A stretch of 64,000 nt of DNA from Candidatus Obscuribacter sp. (GTDB taxonomy: Bacteria; Cyanobacteriota; Vampirovibrionia; Obscuribacterales; Obscuribacteraceae), in the NCBI GenBank assembly GCA_016712465.1, contig JADJQZ010000001.1:2666001-2730000 (forward strand), in the 5' to 3' direction. The notes under the pieces are model-generated. The model saw only the letters and a list, made by a program, of their open reading frames with translations, was not told where the DNA came from and ran no database searches. This document shows positions 25,667 through 36,800 of this stretch, in pieces. Position 1 is the stretch's first letter, and each line of letters begins with the position of its first letter. A program made the translations under genes and the position numbers.

Positions 25667-28600
25667 TTACACGCGCTTATTACTTGTGGTTTCCCAGTAG
25701 GCAATGCTCTGATGGTAGTCCTGCAAGCTCTTGACGGCGAAGCTGCCGGTGCTGCCGGCATTACCGCTTTCCAGGGCGGCTATGCCCTGAACCACCGCTC
25801 TGGCGCCTGAAACCGTAGTCACGACCGGCACGTTGTAATTTATGGCGGCCCTTCTTATCAATTGATCATCGTCTCTGGCGGTTCGACCGGAGGGAATATT
25901 GACCACCAGTTGAATTTCGCCGTTCTTGATGCGGTCCACCAGGTTGGGTCTGCCTTCCGAGACTTTGTTGGTGGTGAGAGTGGGGATGCCTGCTGCCTTG
26001 ATGACGGCGGCCGTGCCTCTGGTGGCTATAAGCTCGAAGCCCAGTTGGTAAAGATTCTGGGCGATGGGAATGAGATCTTGCTTATGACTGTCGGAAACAC
26101 TGACAAAGACTCGCCCGCGATTCGGCAAGCCATGACCGGAGGCCAGTTGGGCTTTGGCAAAGGCCAGACCGAACTGGCTGGCTATGCCCATCACCTCACC
26201 TGTGGAGCGCATTTCCGGACCGAGGGCAATTTGCGAGCCGGCGAAGCGTTTGAAGGGAATGACCACGGATTTGACGGCCACATGGGGCGGCAAGAGTCGG
26301 GGCGTAATACCCAGTTCCGAAAGGGTCTTGCCCACCATGACGGAAGCGGCTATGCGTGCCCATGGTACGCCGGTAGCCTTGGAGACGAAAGGAATGGTGC
26401 GGGAGGCCCGGGGATTAACTTCCAGAATAAAGAGTTCTTCACCCTTGAGGGCAAACTGAATATTCATCAAGCCCACCACCTTGAGCCTGTCCGCCAACTC
26501 ATTGACGGCCCGTCTGATCTCTTCCACTATCTTGAAGGGAATGGTCTGGCTGGGTAGCACGCAGGTGCTGTCGCCGGAGTGGATACCGGCTTGCTCGATA
26601 TGCTCCATGATGCCTGCGATGACGGTGGCGCGACCATCTGAGATGGCGTCCACGTCTATCTCGATGGCGTTTTCCAGGAATTGATCGATGAGCACGTGCA
26701 TGTCCTTGGCGGCAAAGCCTTCTTTCAGCCAGCGCTCCAGATCGTCCTGGGAATAGACGATGGACATGGCCCTTCCGCCCAGCACGTAGCTTGGTCTGAC
26801 CATGACCGGATAACCGATTCTGGCAGCCAGTTCCACTGCTTCTTCGGCACTGCGGGCAATGGCTCCTTCCGGTTGTTTCAGACCAAGGGTGTTGATTAGC
26901 TCCCCAAACCTCTCTCGGTCTTCGGCCATGTCGATAGACTCGGGGCTGGTGCCGAGGATCTTGAAGCCCCTTGCTTCCAGTCCTTTAGCCAGCTTGAGAG
27001 GGGTCTGTCCGCCCAACTGCACGATTATGCCTTCCGGCTTTTCGATTTCAGCGATGTTGGTGACGTCTTCCAGGGTGAGCGGCTCGAAATAGAGACGGTC
27101 TGAGACATCGTAGTCGGTTGAGACCGTTTCCGGGTTGGAATTGATCATGACTGCTTCATAACCAAGTTCTCTCAGAGCCAGGCTGGCATGCACGCAGCAG
27201 TAATCGAATTCGATGCCCTGACCGATGCGATTAGGGCCGCCGCCCAGGATCAAGACCCGTGGTTTCTCCGCCGGGTACATCTCCGACTCGCTCTCATAAG
27301 TGGAGTACATGTAAGGCGTGTAAGCTCGGAATTCGGCCGAACAGGTATCGATCATCTTATAGCTCGGCATCACATTCAGTGCCTTGCGTCTTTCGTACAT
27401 GGCCTCTTCGGTGACACCGCAAAGCCTGGCTAGCTGCGCGTCACCGAAGCCGTGACGCTTGAGGCGGCGCAATAGGTCGTGATCTAAATCAGCGAGGGTG
27501 ATGCCTTCCGCTTTCAATTCCTCGGAGATCTGGTGCAGTTGGGCCAGGTTTTCCACGAACCAGGGATCAATCTGAGTCAATTCGATGATTTCATTAGCCG
27601 AGATACCGGCGCTCAAAGCACCGTAGATATCTGTGATACGGTGGTGGGAAGGCAGCGCCAGGCGGCGTCGCCATTCCCAGAAGTCGGCTTTGTTGCGACC
27701 TGAGACTTCGGCGAAGCCGGTCAGGCCTACTTCCAGACCCCGCAGGGCCTTTTGCATGGATTCCTGAAAGGTTCTTCCGATGGCCATGACTTCGCCCACC
27801 GACTTCATCTGTGTGGTGAGGGTGGTGTCGGCGCCACGGAATTTTTCAAAGTTGAAGCGGGGGATTTTTGTGACCACATAGTCGAGGACCGGTTCAAAAG
27901 CCGCCTTGGTTTCTCTGGTTATGTCATTGGCAATCTCGTCAAGAGTAAGTCCGATAGCCAATTTGGCGGCAATTTTGGCAATGGGATAGCCGGTGGCTTT
28001 ACTGGCCAGGGCCGAAGAACGAGAGACGCGCGGATTCATTTCGATGACGACGATGCGCCCGTCTCTGGGGTTTATACCAAACTGAATGTTGGAACCGCCC
28101 GTATCCACTCCGATTGCTCGGATAACCTTGATGGCGGCGTCTCTCAGGTCTTGATATTCCTTGTCGGAGATAGTTTGCAAAGGTGCCACCGTGATCGAGT
28201 CGCCGGTATGCACGCCCATGGGATCCAGGTTCTCGATGGAGCAAATGATCACCACATTGTCGAGGCGATCCCTCATTACCTCCAGTTCCAGTTCCTTCCA
28301 GCCGAGCACGCTCTCTTCCAAAAGGATCTCTTGCACGGGGGAAGCCGCCAGACCCTGGGCGGCAATGTCATCCAGTTCTTCCTGGTTATAGGCTATGCCA
28401 CCGCCGGCGCCACCGAGGGTAAAGGCCGGGCGAATGATGATGGGAAAACCAATCTGCTGTCCAATCTCCCTGGCTTCGGAAGCATTTCTGGCGATGCCGG
28501 AGTTGGGCACGTAGAGACCGATTTCTAGCATTTTGCTCTTGAACAAATCGCGGTCTTCGGCCAATTTTATGGCTTCCAATTTGGCTCCAATCAGTTCCAC

Positions 28601-28936
28601 ATCGAATTCAGCCAGAACACCACTTTCCGCCAGTTCCACGGCCACGTTCAAGCTGGTCTGACCGCCCATGGTAGGCAGAAGGGCCTGGGGTCTTTCCAGG
28701 GCGATTACTTCCTTTACCACCGAGGCTGTGACGGGCTCTACGTAGGTGCGGTCCGCCACTTCCGGGTCGGTCATGATGGTGGCCGGGTTGGAGTTGACGA
28801 GCACTACCTCGTAGCCTTCATCTTTGAGGGCTTTGCAGGCCTGGGAGCCGGAATAGTCAAATTCGCAGGCCTGACCAATGGTGATTGGTCCTGCACCCAG
28901 GACGAGGATCTTTTCAATGTCGGTTCTTTTCGGCAC
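25667..28936 (-). CDS. carB: carbamoyl-phosphate synthase large subunit
   Basis: A 1089-residue CarB, near the usual ~1070. It makes carbamoyl phosphate for arginine and pyrimidines from bicarbonate, ammonia and 2 ATP. It shows two ATP-grasp halves: the first begins PKRTDIEKILVLGAGPITIG and includes FTLGGAGGGIAYN; the second begins RVLILGGGPNRIGQGIEFDY and includes PSYVLGGRAMSIVY. The C-terminal MGS-type allosteric domain (ELIATRGTA, then NIPSGR) is intact. The start is GTG 28936 behind GGAG, matching the E. coli MPKRTD start; the TTG at 28954 is less likely. carA, usually adjacent, is absent from the window. Confidence 0.96.
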   Translation of the reverse strand: MPKRTDIEKILVLGAGPITIGQACEFDYSGSQACKALKDEGYEVVLVNSNPATIMTDPEVADRTYVEPVTASVVKEVIALERPQALLPTMGGQTSLNVAVELAESGVLAEFDVELIGAKLEAIKLAEDRDLFKSKMLEIGLYVPNSGIARNASEAREIGQQIGFPIIIRPAFTLGGAGGGIAYNQEELDDIAAQGLAASPVQEILLEESVLGWKELELEVMRDRLDNVVIICSIENLDPMGVHTGDSITVAPLQTISDKEYQDLRDAAIKVIRAIGVDTGGSNIQFGINPRDGRIVVIEMNPRVSRSSALASKATGYPIAKIAAKLAIGLTLDEIANDITRETKAAFEPVLDYVVTKIPRFNFEKFRGADTTLTTQMKSVGEVMAIGRTFQESMQKALRGLEVGLTGFAEVSGRNKADFWEWRRRLALPSHHRITDIYGALSAGISANEIIELTQIDPWFVENLAQLHQISEELKAEGITLADLDHDLLRRLKRHGFGDAQLARLCGVTEEAMYERRKALNVMPSYKMIDTCSAEFRAYTPYMYSTYESESEMYPAEKPRVLILGGGPNRIGQGIEFDYCCVHASLALRELGYEAVMINSNPETVSTDYDVSDRLYFEPLTLEDVTNIAEIEKPEGIIVQLGGQTPLKLAKGLEARGFKILGTSPESIDMAEDRERFGELINTLGLKQPEGAIARSAEEAVELAARIGYPVMVRPSYVLGGRAMSIVYSQDDLERWLKEGFAAKDMHVLIDQFLENAIEIDVDAISDGRATVIAGIMEHIEQAGIHSGDSTCVLPSQTIPFKIVEEIRRAVNELADRLKVVGLMNIQFALKGEELFILEVNPRASRTIPFVSKATGVPWARIAASVMVGKTLSELGITPRLLPPHVAVKSVVIPFKRFAGSQIALGPEMRSTGEVMGIASQFGLAFAKAQLASGHGLPNRGRVFVSVSDSHKQDLIPIAQNLYQLGFELIATRGTAAVIKAAGIPTLTTNKVSEGRPNLVDRIKNGEIQLVVNIPSGRTARDDDQLIRRAAINYNVPVVTTVSGARAVVQGIAALESGNAGSTGSFAVKSLQDYHQSIAYWETTSNKRV

Positions 28937-29121
28937 AGGTTTCTCCAGGGTCAATTTGGTAAGCGAAAAATTTTGATTTTAACCAGAAATTCTTTCAAGC
29001 AGGGTTTCAAAGATACTTACAAGTTGGTACATATGATTTATCAGCGCTCCACTTGCTTAACAGCAAATCAAAACATATTTTGCTCCTTTCGAGCTAATAG
29101 CCTAACGACCCAGGGGGATAG

Positions 29122-30258
29122 ATGTCGTTAAGTTCGTCTTCGTTTGTCCAAAAGTGCTTCAAAAAGTTTGGAATTGCCCCGGGAAATTTCGGGACAGCTT
29201 CAAATGCCGGTGCCGGTCGCATTCTTGCGGGCAGTCTTGTTTTGGCGGCGGCTCTTGCTACCCTCATGTTGCCGGCCCAGGCTCGACCTGAACGGGATGA
29301 CAACCCCCGGGAGCATGCCATGGGCTTCCTGCCCGACGTGCCTATGTCTGTCTGGCAAGACCCTGATGTGGAACAGAGGGGCATCGTGGTAGCCGTGCAC
29401 GGGCTTGTCATGCATGGGCGCGTATACGACACCATGGCCAGGGAGCTGGCCAAAGACGGGCTCACAGTTGTAGCGCCCGACCTGAGGGGATACGGACGCT
29501 GGCAGAAGCTTTCAGAAGAAGAGTCCAACCGGAAATCAGGCAATAGATCCGAAAAGAAATCCGAGAAGATTGAATATGTCTCGAGCCTGAACGATTTGAA
29601 AGAGGTGGTTTCAGCTTTAAGGGCTAACAGTCCCGACCTGCCTATTTTTATGGTGGGTGAAAGCATGGGCGCCGGACTTTCCCTCAGGGTGGCGGAGGCG
29701 CTGCCCGGCCAGGTGAACGGCCTGGTGCTCTCCAGCCCGGCCATCAAGCGACGCTTCTACATGGAGCCGGAGATGGTCAAAGACCTGGCCAGTCTGGTGC
29801 GCAATCCCCTGCGCGAAGTCGACCTGGTTCCTTATATAAGGAAGTTTGCCTCCGAAAATCCAACGGTAAGCGAAGAAGCTATACATGATCCCTATGTTCG
29901 GAAGCATTTGAGCTGTCTCGACCTGCTCAACACGGCTACTTTCATCAGGGGTAACATCTCTCATGCCCGGGGCGTTCCGGCCACTGTACCGGTTCTGGTC
30001 ATACAGGGCGACAAAGACCGCATGCTCAGGCATGAAGCGGTTTCAGCCTTGCTGGCCCGCCTCAAGACTCGCGATACGACCATGTGCTGGCTACCAGGCA
30101 AAGGGCATGTCTTGATTGAAACTTCCCATATCGAACCTAACACTATGGAAACGATTCGTGGTTGGCTCAGTCAGCATTTGCCCGCCAGGAGTGCCTCTCT
30201 CATTTCCAGTATGCCTGCCGGTGCCAATCTCTTTAGTGCCAGTGAGCTCAGTAAGTAA
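29122..30258 (+). CDS. secreted alpha/beta hydrolase (monoacylglycerol-lipase-like)
   Basis: A 378-residue serine hydrolase starting at ATG 29122 behind AGGGGG. A ~55-residue N-terminus with a hydrophobic stretch (LAGSLVLAAALATLMLPAQA) suggests export. The catalytic elements are the nucleophile elbow GESMGAGLS, the acid in VIQGDKDRML and the histidine in GKGHVLIE. The oxyanion HG pair is VAVHGLVMHGRVYD, typical of the lysophospholipase/monoacylglycerol lipase (serine aminopeptidase S33) group. The substrate is likely a lipid ester but is not known. It overlaps the convergent carbonic anhydrase gene by 11 bp. Confidence 0.85.
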   Translation: MSLSSSSFVQKCFKKFGIAPGNFGTASNAGAGRILAGSLVLAAALATLMLPAQARPERDDNPREHAMGFLPDVPMSVWQDPDVEQRGIVVAVHGLVMHGRVYDTMARELAKDGLTVVAPDLRGYGRWQKLSEEESNRKSGNRSEKKSEKIEYVSSLNDLKEVVSALRANSPDLPIFMVGESMGAGLSLRVAEALPGQVNGLVLSSPAIKRRFYMEPEMVKDLASLVRNPLREVDLVPYIRKFASENPTVSEEAIHDPYVRKHLSCLDLLNTATFIRGNISHARGVPATVPVLVIQGDKDRMLRHEAVSALLARLKTRDTTMCWLPGKGHVLIETSHIEPNTMETIRGWLSQHLPARSASLISSMPAGANLFSASELSK

Positions 30259-30772
30259 GTTCTCGCATGCCTTGCAGGAAGGTCTGGCGATAGCCCACGT
30301 AGTTTTGCCAACCTTTTTCAATCATTTCGCGGTCTCGTTCGTTCACCTGACGCAGCACCTTACCCGGAACACCCATGACCAGGGAGCCGGGAGGAATCTG
30401 TGTACCCGGTGAAACCAGGCAGCCGGCTGCCACGACGCTGTGTGCACCCACTCGAGCGCCGTCAAGCACGATTGCTCCCATGGCGATGAGGCAGTCGGAT
30501 TCTATTTCGCAACCGTGCAAAATGGCTCCATGACCTACTGTTACTCGCTCCCCCACGGTGAGAGCATGGTGATTGGTGACGTGCATCAGGCAGCCGTCTT
30601 GAATATTGCTCTGCTTGCCGATGACGATGTCATTGATGTCGCCCCTTGCCACACAGGAAAACCAGATGCTGGCTTCCGCTTCCACCCGCACGCGACCCAC
30701 CAGGACTGCGTTTGGGGCGATGAAAACACCTTGACCCAGACTTGGTTTATCTCCATTTAATTCATACAGCAA
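30248..30772 (-). CDS. gamma-class carbonic anhydrase-like hexapeptide protein
   Basis: This encodes 174 residues from TTG 30772, which has AGGGAGG eight bases upstream and gives the standard family start (LYELNGDKPSLGQGVFIAPNA). A longer frame to 30856 lacks support. The protein is a left-handed beta helix of hexapeptide repeats (VFIAPNAVLVGRV, then VGAHSVVAAGCLV) ending in a C-terminal helix. Metal-type histidines are present in LMHVTNHH and VGHGAILHGC, as in YrdA/PaaY/Cam-like proteins. Such proteins are trimeric and bind zinc; carbonic anhydrase activity is proven only for some members. Its 3' end overlaps the hydrolase gene. Confidence 0.85.
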   Translation of the reverse strand: MLYELNGDKPSLGQGVFIAPNAVLVGRVRVEAEASIWFSCVARGDINDIVIGKQSNIQDGCLMHVTNHHALTVGERVTVGHGAILHGCEIESDCLIAMGAIVLDGARVGAHSVVAAGCLVSPGTQIPPGSLVMGVPGKVLRQVNERDREMIEKGWQNYVGYRQTFLQGMRELTY

Positions 30773-30935
30773 AGCCTGACCCTCCCTGGCGATAGTAAAG
30801 ATATCTCTCTTCCCAGCCCAGCCGCATGAAATATCCTTCCTCTTGGGGCATGTCAAGCTGATAAGATTAATCAGGCAGCCTTCAAAGTGTTATAGGCCCG
30901 GGCTTTCGCCTGGTTGCTTTACGAGGAGTTTTACT

Positions 30936-31247
30936 ATGCCGGTTTTCGAACAGCCGATGCGCAAATTACTGGGAACCCTGTCTCCCACCATCACCTGGCT
31001 CAACGAGAAGGGCATCGTCGATGTCTCAGCTGTTCCGGAAGACCACCTGGAAGCCATCAAGCAACTGGAGCGCATTGGCGTCGTGCATAAGCGCAACAAT
31101 CGCAGCTACGAACTGCAGAAAATTCGCCTGAAGAAACTGCTCGGAAATCTCGGCATCGAGAGCCTGGCCTCCGATTACCCGGCTGCAGCCGTTCTGCCGA
31201 CTGAGACCACAGGGCATAACGAGGCTCATCTGACCGAGCTCAACTAG
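30936..31247 (+). CDS. small protein of unknown function upstream of mutS2
   Basis: A 103-residue protein starting at ATG 30936, which has GAGGAG seven bases upstream; the frame also extends to 30843 but without an RBS. It is helical and basic in the middle (HLEAIKQLERIGVVHKRNNR, then LQKIRLKKLLGNLGI), with no membrane segment. The region around residues 25-60 could be a small winged-helix-like unit, but no family is recognised. mutS2 begins two bases after its stop, so the two are surely cotranscribed and probably translationally coupled. Confidence 0.65.
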   Translation: MPVFEQPMRKLLGTLSPTITWLNEKGIVDVSAVPEDHLEAIKQLERIGVVHKRNNRSYELQKIRLKKLLGNLGIESLASDYPAAAVLPTETTGHNEAHLTELN

Positions 31248-31248
31248 T

Positions 31249-33663
31249 TTGAATATCCAGGAGCGCAGCCTCAGGTCTCTGGAATGGGACAGGCTAATAC
31301 AAGAGCTTTCGCTTCTGGCTGAGACCGATGCCGGTCGCTTGCGACTTTTGGCTCTTGCTCCCGAGCAGGAGAGCGTGCCCCTGGCAGTGGCCCGGGTCTT
31401 GCTTTCCGAAACCACGGAAGCGAAAGCGATCATCAGTGGTCGGGGCGAACCGGCTTTAGGTGGACTGAACACCTCTTTTGAAAGCCTGGACAGCCTGGCT
31501 GTGGGGGCGAGACTTTCCGCCCCGGAACTTATCAACCTGGAAAAGCTTCTGCGCATCTCGCGTCTGACCAGATCCAGTTTCAATCTTCTGGCGCCGGAAA
31601 GTTTCCCCTGCTTGAAGCCCATTGCCGAGGTGCTTTTTGCCCGCCCCGTGCTGGAGAAAGATATCACCCTTGCCCTTGAACCGGACGGTACGGTCAAGGA
31701 TTCGGCCAGTCATCTTTTGCAGAGGCTGCGCCAGGACGTGCGCGGTCTGGAAGAGAGGGTCAAGGAAGAACTGCGTTCCTTGATTCACCGACTGGCCGGT
31801 AGCCGTGCCCTCACCGATGAACTCTATACCATGCGCCACGGCCGTTATGTGCTGCCGGTCAATGCCTCCATGCGCTACCAGGTGGAAGGCATAGTGCATG
31901 ACGCCTCTGGCAGCGGTCTCACCGTCTATGTAGAACCGCTTTCGGTGATGGAACTATCCAATCAAATCAGGCTCAAACAAAGCGAAATCGAGGCGGAAAT
32001 AGAGCGTATTCTGGCTGCTCTCAGCGACTCCTTGAGACCGTTTGCCAATAATCTCCGGGAAAGTTTGAACAGCCTCATAGAGCTTGATTGCATCTTCGCC
32101 CGCGGGCGCCTGGCCGTGAAGATGCAGGGCGAATCTGTGGAGTTGACCACGGAGCCCGTGCTGGAATTGAAGCAGGCGCGCCACCCGCTCCTGGTGTTGC
32201 AGGGCGGCGATCGCCAGGTGGTGGCAAACGATGTCAGCCTGGGCGGGGACCGGCGGGCTCTCATTATTACCGGCCCCAATACGGGCGGCAAGACCGTGCT
32301 TATTAAGCTGGTGGGGCTTTCCGCTTTGATGGTAGGCTTTGGTCTTCTGCCGCCTCTGGGGCGGGGCTCCCGCCTGGGGCTGTTCGACCAGGTGCTCTCG
32401 GATATTGGTGATGACCAGTCCATTCAGGAAAGCCTTTCCACCTTTTCTTCCCATATGAAGAACATGGTGGAGATTCTTGCCGCCGCCCACTCCGGCAGGC
32501 GCATCCTGGTGCTGTTGGACGAAATCGGAGCCGGCACCGATCCCCGTGAAGGCGCAGCCCTCTCCCAGGCTATTCTGGAAGAGTTGCAGACCGCCTCTGC
32601 CACCGTCATTGCTTCCACCCATCTGGGTAGCCTCAAGACCCTTGCTTTTCGCGACAACTCTTTCATTAACGGTAGTTTCGAGTTCGATGAAGAGAACCTC
32701 AAGCCCACCTACCGGCTAAAACTCGGCGTGCCCGGCCAGTCCAAGGCTACCGAAGTGGCCGGTCGCCTTGGTTTAACTGCCCCGGTGATGGCCAGGGCAC
32801 AGGAACTTTTGCGCAGTGAGAAGGACGGGCTTGATAAGGTGGTGGAGGAACTGAGCCTTAAGTTATCCTCGGTCAAGCAGCAGGAATTGGACTTGCAGGA
32901 CCTGAGAGCGGAACTGGAGCAGAAGCTGGCCGGTCTTTCCGCCCGGGAAAAAGAGCTGGATAAGTCGCGGCGGGCTGTGCAAGAGGAAGAAAGAGCCAGG
33001 CTCCTGGCCGATTTTGAAGCGGCGCGGGAGCTGGTGCGGCAGACCGTAGCGCAGTTACAGAGACAGCCCGATCTTAAGAAGGCTGAACAGGCCAGGCGAG
33101 ACCTGGAAGGTATTAAAAAAGCCCTCAAGTGGCAGGAGCGAGAGCCTTTGCCCGAGACTGCCGCTCAGATTGCTGCCGGCACCAGGGTGAGGCATCTTGT
33201 CTTAAACCGCACCGGTGTGGTTCTTGAGCTGGTTGGTGAGACCTGTCTTTTGCAGTTGGGCAACATGAAAGTGAAGGCCAGGCTTGGAGAAATTGAGCTT
33301 CTCGACAAGACTATGAACGCCGGGCGACCGGCCAATGCCGGTCAGGCTCGGGGTCAGAAGCATAAACCTGCCTTTCAGGCGGCGGAGCCTGACAGAGTGT
33401 CAGTCTTTGTGCGCACCATGGTTAACACCCTTGATCTGCGCGGCAAGCGAGTGGATGAAGCGCTCGGTCTTTTGGACAGCTTCGTGGATGGCTGTGTGCT
33501 TGGCCGCATAAGCCCCTTCATGATCATCCATGGTCATGGCACAGGGGCTGTTAAATCGGCAGTGAGAGACTTTTTGAAAGCCGCCCGTTATGCCATCAAG
33601 TTTCGACCCGGTGAACAATATGAGGGTGGGGACGGCGTGACCGTGGTGGAGATCACCGACTGA
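31249..33663 (+). CDS. mutS2: endonuclease MutS2
   Basis: An 804-residue MutS2. It resembles MutS but lacks the mismatch-recognition domain and carries a C-terminal Smr nuclease domain. MutS2 suppresses homologous recombination and/or rescues stalled ribosomes in different bacteria. The ATPase shows Walker A ITGPNTGGKTVLIK, the Walker B region LVLLDEIGAGTDPREG and the signature STFSSHMKN. A long coiled coil (~residues 520-630) follows, then a KOW-like linker, and the Smr domain with LDLRGKRVDEAL and IIHGHGTGAVKSAV. The start is TTG at 31249, since no ATG precedes it and it follows the upstream stop directly. It is full length. Confidence 0.95.
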   Translation: MNIQERSLRSLEWDRLIQELSLLAETDAGRLRLLALAPEQESVPLAVARVLLSETTEAKAIISGRGEPALGGLNTSFESLDSLAVGARLSAPELINLEKLLRISRLTRSSFNLLAPESFPCLKPIAEVLFARPVLEKDITLALEPDGTVKDSASHLLQRLRQDVRGLEERVKEELRSLIHRLAGSRALTDELYTMRHGRYVLPVNASMRYQVEGIVHDASGSGLTVYVEPLSVMELSNQIRLKQSEIEAEIERILAALSDSLRPFANNLRESLNSLIELDCIFARGRLAVKMQGESVELTTEPVLELKQARHPLLVLQGGDRQVVANDVSLGGDRRALIITGPNTGGKTVLIKLVGLSALMVGFGLLPPLGRGSRLGLFDQVLSDIGDDQSIQESLSTFSSHMKNMVEILAAAHSGRRILVLLDEIGAGTDPREGAALSQAILEELQTASATVIASTHLGSLKTLAFRDNSFINGSFEFDEENLKPTYRLKLGVPGQSKATEVAGRLGLTAPVMARAQELLRSEKDGLDKVVEELSLKLSSVKQQELDLQDLRAELEQKLAGLSAREKELDKSRRAVQEEERARLLADFEAARELVRQTVAQLQRQPDLKKAEQARRDLEGIKKALKWQEREPLPETAAQIAAGTRVRHLVLNRTGVVLELVGETCLLQLGNMKVKARLGEIELLDKTMNAGRPANAGQARGQKHKPAFQAAEPDRVSVFVRTMVNTLDLRGKRVDEALGLLDSFVDGCVLGRISPFMIIHGHGTGAVKSAVRDFLKAARYAIKFRPGEQYEGGDGVTVVEITD

Positions 33664-33855
33664 ATTTATTGTCCAGAAAACGGCGGCTCCGTATATAACC
33701 GAAAGCGCATTTTGAAATTTAAGGCGACCGGGATGTTGTTAAAAAAAGTCCGCTTGACATCACTGGTACGTAGTTTCCCCAGTTTCAAAGACTGGCTTTA
33801 CTGGAATAAATTAATCAATGCGTTGGTGTAACTAGTTTCTTGAGGTCTTTCAGGC

Positions 33856-36800
33856 ATGCCAGGTTTTGAAACGGACGATAAAAGCAAGCCGCGCAAGGTG
33901 GAACCTTCTCCCTTTGAGGCTGTACTTAACGGCGGCGAGAAGCTGAACGGGCCAACCGGTCCGCAGCAACCCCTTGATGCCAACAAGAAACAAGAGCCGG
34001 CACCGGTAGCAAAACAGGGTGATGGCGTGACCGCACCGGCCAAGCCGCCAGGTGAGGCCGACAAGACTGCCACCACACCGGACAAGACTGTTCCCGCCGC
34101 TGACAAAAACGCTCCTGCTGCCGACAAGACTGTTCCAGCCAACGACAAGACTGCCCCCGCTTCAGACAAAACCGCACCGGCCGAAAAAGTCGATCCCATT
34201 GCTCAGCTTAAGAAAGTCAACGACATCCTTGACAAGGAAGTGCCGGCCCTCAACAAAGCCGGAAAGCTGGATGAAGCTAAGCTGGCTTACGAGAAAGCTA
34301 TTAAGGAGGCTGAGAAAGTCTCCAAAGAGGACATTGAGAAGGCCAAGAAAGATCTTGTGGAAGTGCGCAAGAAGCTTGAGACCGAGACTAATCTGGAAGA
34401 GAAAACCAAGCTAAAAGAAAGAGAAAGAGAACTATTCAGTGTTTCCCGCGTTAAGGATGCGGCATACGGCAACATGGCTCTCTGGTACTACCGCCAGGGC
34501 AAAGTGGAAGAAGGCAACACCAAGTTGCTTCAAGGCGCCGGTGTCGACGAAGAGAGCGCCAAGAAACACGCCAAGATGGCTCCCGATGACTTGAAGGCCC
34601 TCGATAGCAAAGTGCCCGACCTGGTTAATGTCACCCTCTTCGACGATATTTATTTCCAGCGTCAGATGGTTCGTCTGCGCGATGAGAAGAAGGTAGGCGT
34701 GCCGGAGGCTTATTTCGGCTTGCACGACATGGTGCGCAAGGCCAATGCAGAGCTTGAACAGAAGCAGAAAGCAGAAGCCCTGCAACAGGCCGGCAAACCT
34801 GCTAGCGGTACGGACGGTCAGGTGCAGACTGTTGTTAACAACGGTGGACGAGATCGGCAGAATTACAGCACTCCCAATCCAGGCTCGGAAACTGTTGTGA
34901 GCCAGCCTGGTGCCCCGGATAAAGTGCAGGCCGGTAAAGACACAACCAAGCCCGTCACCGGTGATCAAACTCAGCCGGCCGCTGCATATGATGAAACCAA
35001 GGCCGTAGCAGCCGTGGATGCCGGTATCAAATATTTCAATGAATTGGAGAAAGCCACCGACGGCAGAAAACTTGATGACGCCGGCAAGAAGGTTGCCGAA
35101 GAGGCTATCAAGGCTGCCCAGGCTAGAAGCGATGCTCACTTGCAGCAGTTCATGGCTCTCACCAAGAAGGCAGAGGAAGTGGTCGGCGCCGATAAGATGC
35201 CCGGCTTCGAGGCTGCCTATCGCAATTTCCGTACCGAAGCCGCAAAGCTACAGGGACCGGACGGTCAGCTTCTGCCTGCCGCCAAACCCATTGTAGAACG
35301 TTTGCAGAATGCTGATCCGGCTAAAGAAGCTGATCGTGAGGCTGCTCGTAAGGAAATGGCCGAGAAGTTTCCTGACTTTGTCAAAGCCAAAGACGAGTTT
35401 GTCAAAGCTGCCGGCTCTCCTGAAAAGGCTTTTGCCGCCAAACCTCTCATGGATGACCGCGAGATCTTCTTTGCAGAATCCAGCAAATCTTATAACGACA
35501 TGGTTGACTTGCGCACCAGTTATGGTGCAGCACTGGTCAAGAACGGTGATAAGGCCGGTGCAAAAGCCCAGCTGACGGAAGTCTTCGCCGGGCTTACCGA
35601 AGCACAGGTTAATCAGCTCATCAAAGGTGATCAAGCTGCGGGTTTACCGCCTCGTCCCAAACTGGATAAATTGATTCAAGATACCCTTGGCGGTGCGAGT
35701 CCCACCGATGCTTCGGCCGGTTCCCAGAACTCTGAGGCGCTCATCCAACTTGATCGTACCAAGCCCCTTGCCGATCAAATGAAAGGTGTAGCGCCCGATA
35801 AGCTGGAAGCTTTCATTATCGAGGAACAGAAGAAAGGTCCGGCTACCGTCAAAGAGGTGCGGGCTGCTTACGAGGAATTGATTCGTCAATATAGCGATCC
35901 TGAAATGCTCAAGCAGAAGCGCGAGCTGGTGGTCGGCAACCAGAAGCAGTTGGAAGCGGACAAAAAGCCGGATGGTAGCGCTCTCACCAACGAAGACCGC
36001 ACGCGCTTGCACATGGAAAACACCAGAGCTCTGCAAGATATGTCTTACGGTGCTGTCACTCGTCTTGAATATGCTAAGTACCTGGGTGATTTCCACCGTC
36101 GCCAGAAAATGCTTTCCGATGCCGAGACCGCTCAGCCCTACAAGCCTGGCTCCGCTCAAAGGGCCAGCGCCGAGTTTGTGGAAGGCGGCGTCAATCAACT
36201 GGCCGATATGCAGAAATGGTCTCGTGAAGCTTTCAAGGCTGCCGATGCCGTTCCCAGAGAACTTATCGTTGCCGAAGAGAGATTGCAGAGCAAAAACATC
36301 GGCAGAGTCTCCGATGAGGCTGCTCTCTCCAAAGCCAAGGTCTTTATCTCAGGTGGTGAACTTGTTCTTGAAGGCGGACAGAAAATTCCCCAGATGGGCA
36401 TGAAAGATCTTTCCGTAGACATGCGCACGGAAATAGCCAGCATCTACACCTTCAACGATATGACCAATACAATCGACTTGAATAAAACCAGGTCGGAATC
36501 CACCCAGAGAGGGCCAAACGCTCTCTATAAACCGCAGGAAGCTGCTGCCTTAGCGGGTGAAGCACTGGAAATCTGGAAGAAGAACTATCCGGACAGACCG
36601 AACGCCGGACTGGCTCAACTGGTTGCCTTCGGCGAACAGAAAAATCCTGAAATCTTTAGAAAGCAAGCTGCTCTGGCGGCCGAAAACTTCACCAGTCCCA
36701 AAGCCGACATGGCCGCCATGGCCATGGCTTATGTGGGCGACATCGGCGGCAGGGCCTTACTGGCTCGCTACAAGGTGCGCGGTGCTGCCAACACCTATGG

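Noticed and set aside
33664..33855. Sigma-70 promoter from the perfect TTGACA in the gap before the giant gene
   Set aside because: No -10 hexamer lies at 15-19 bp, so the TTGACA alone was not counted.
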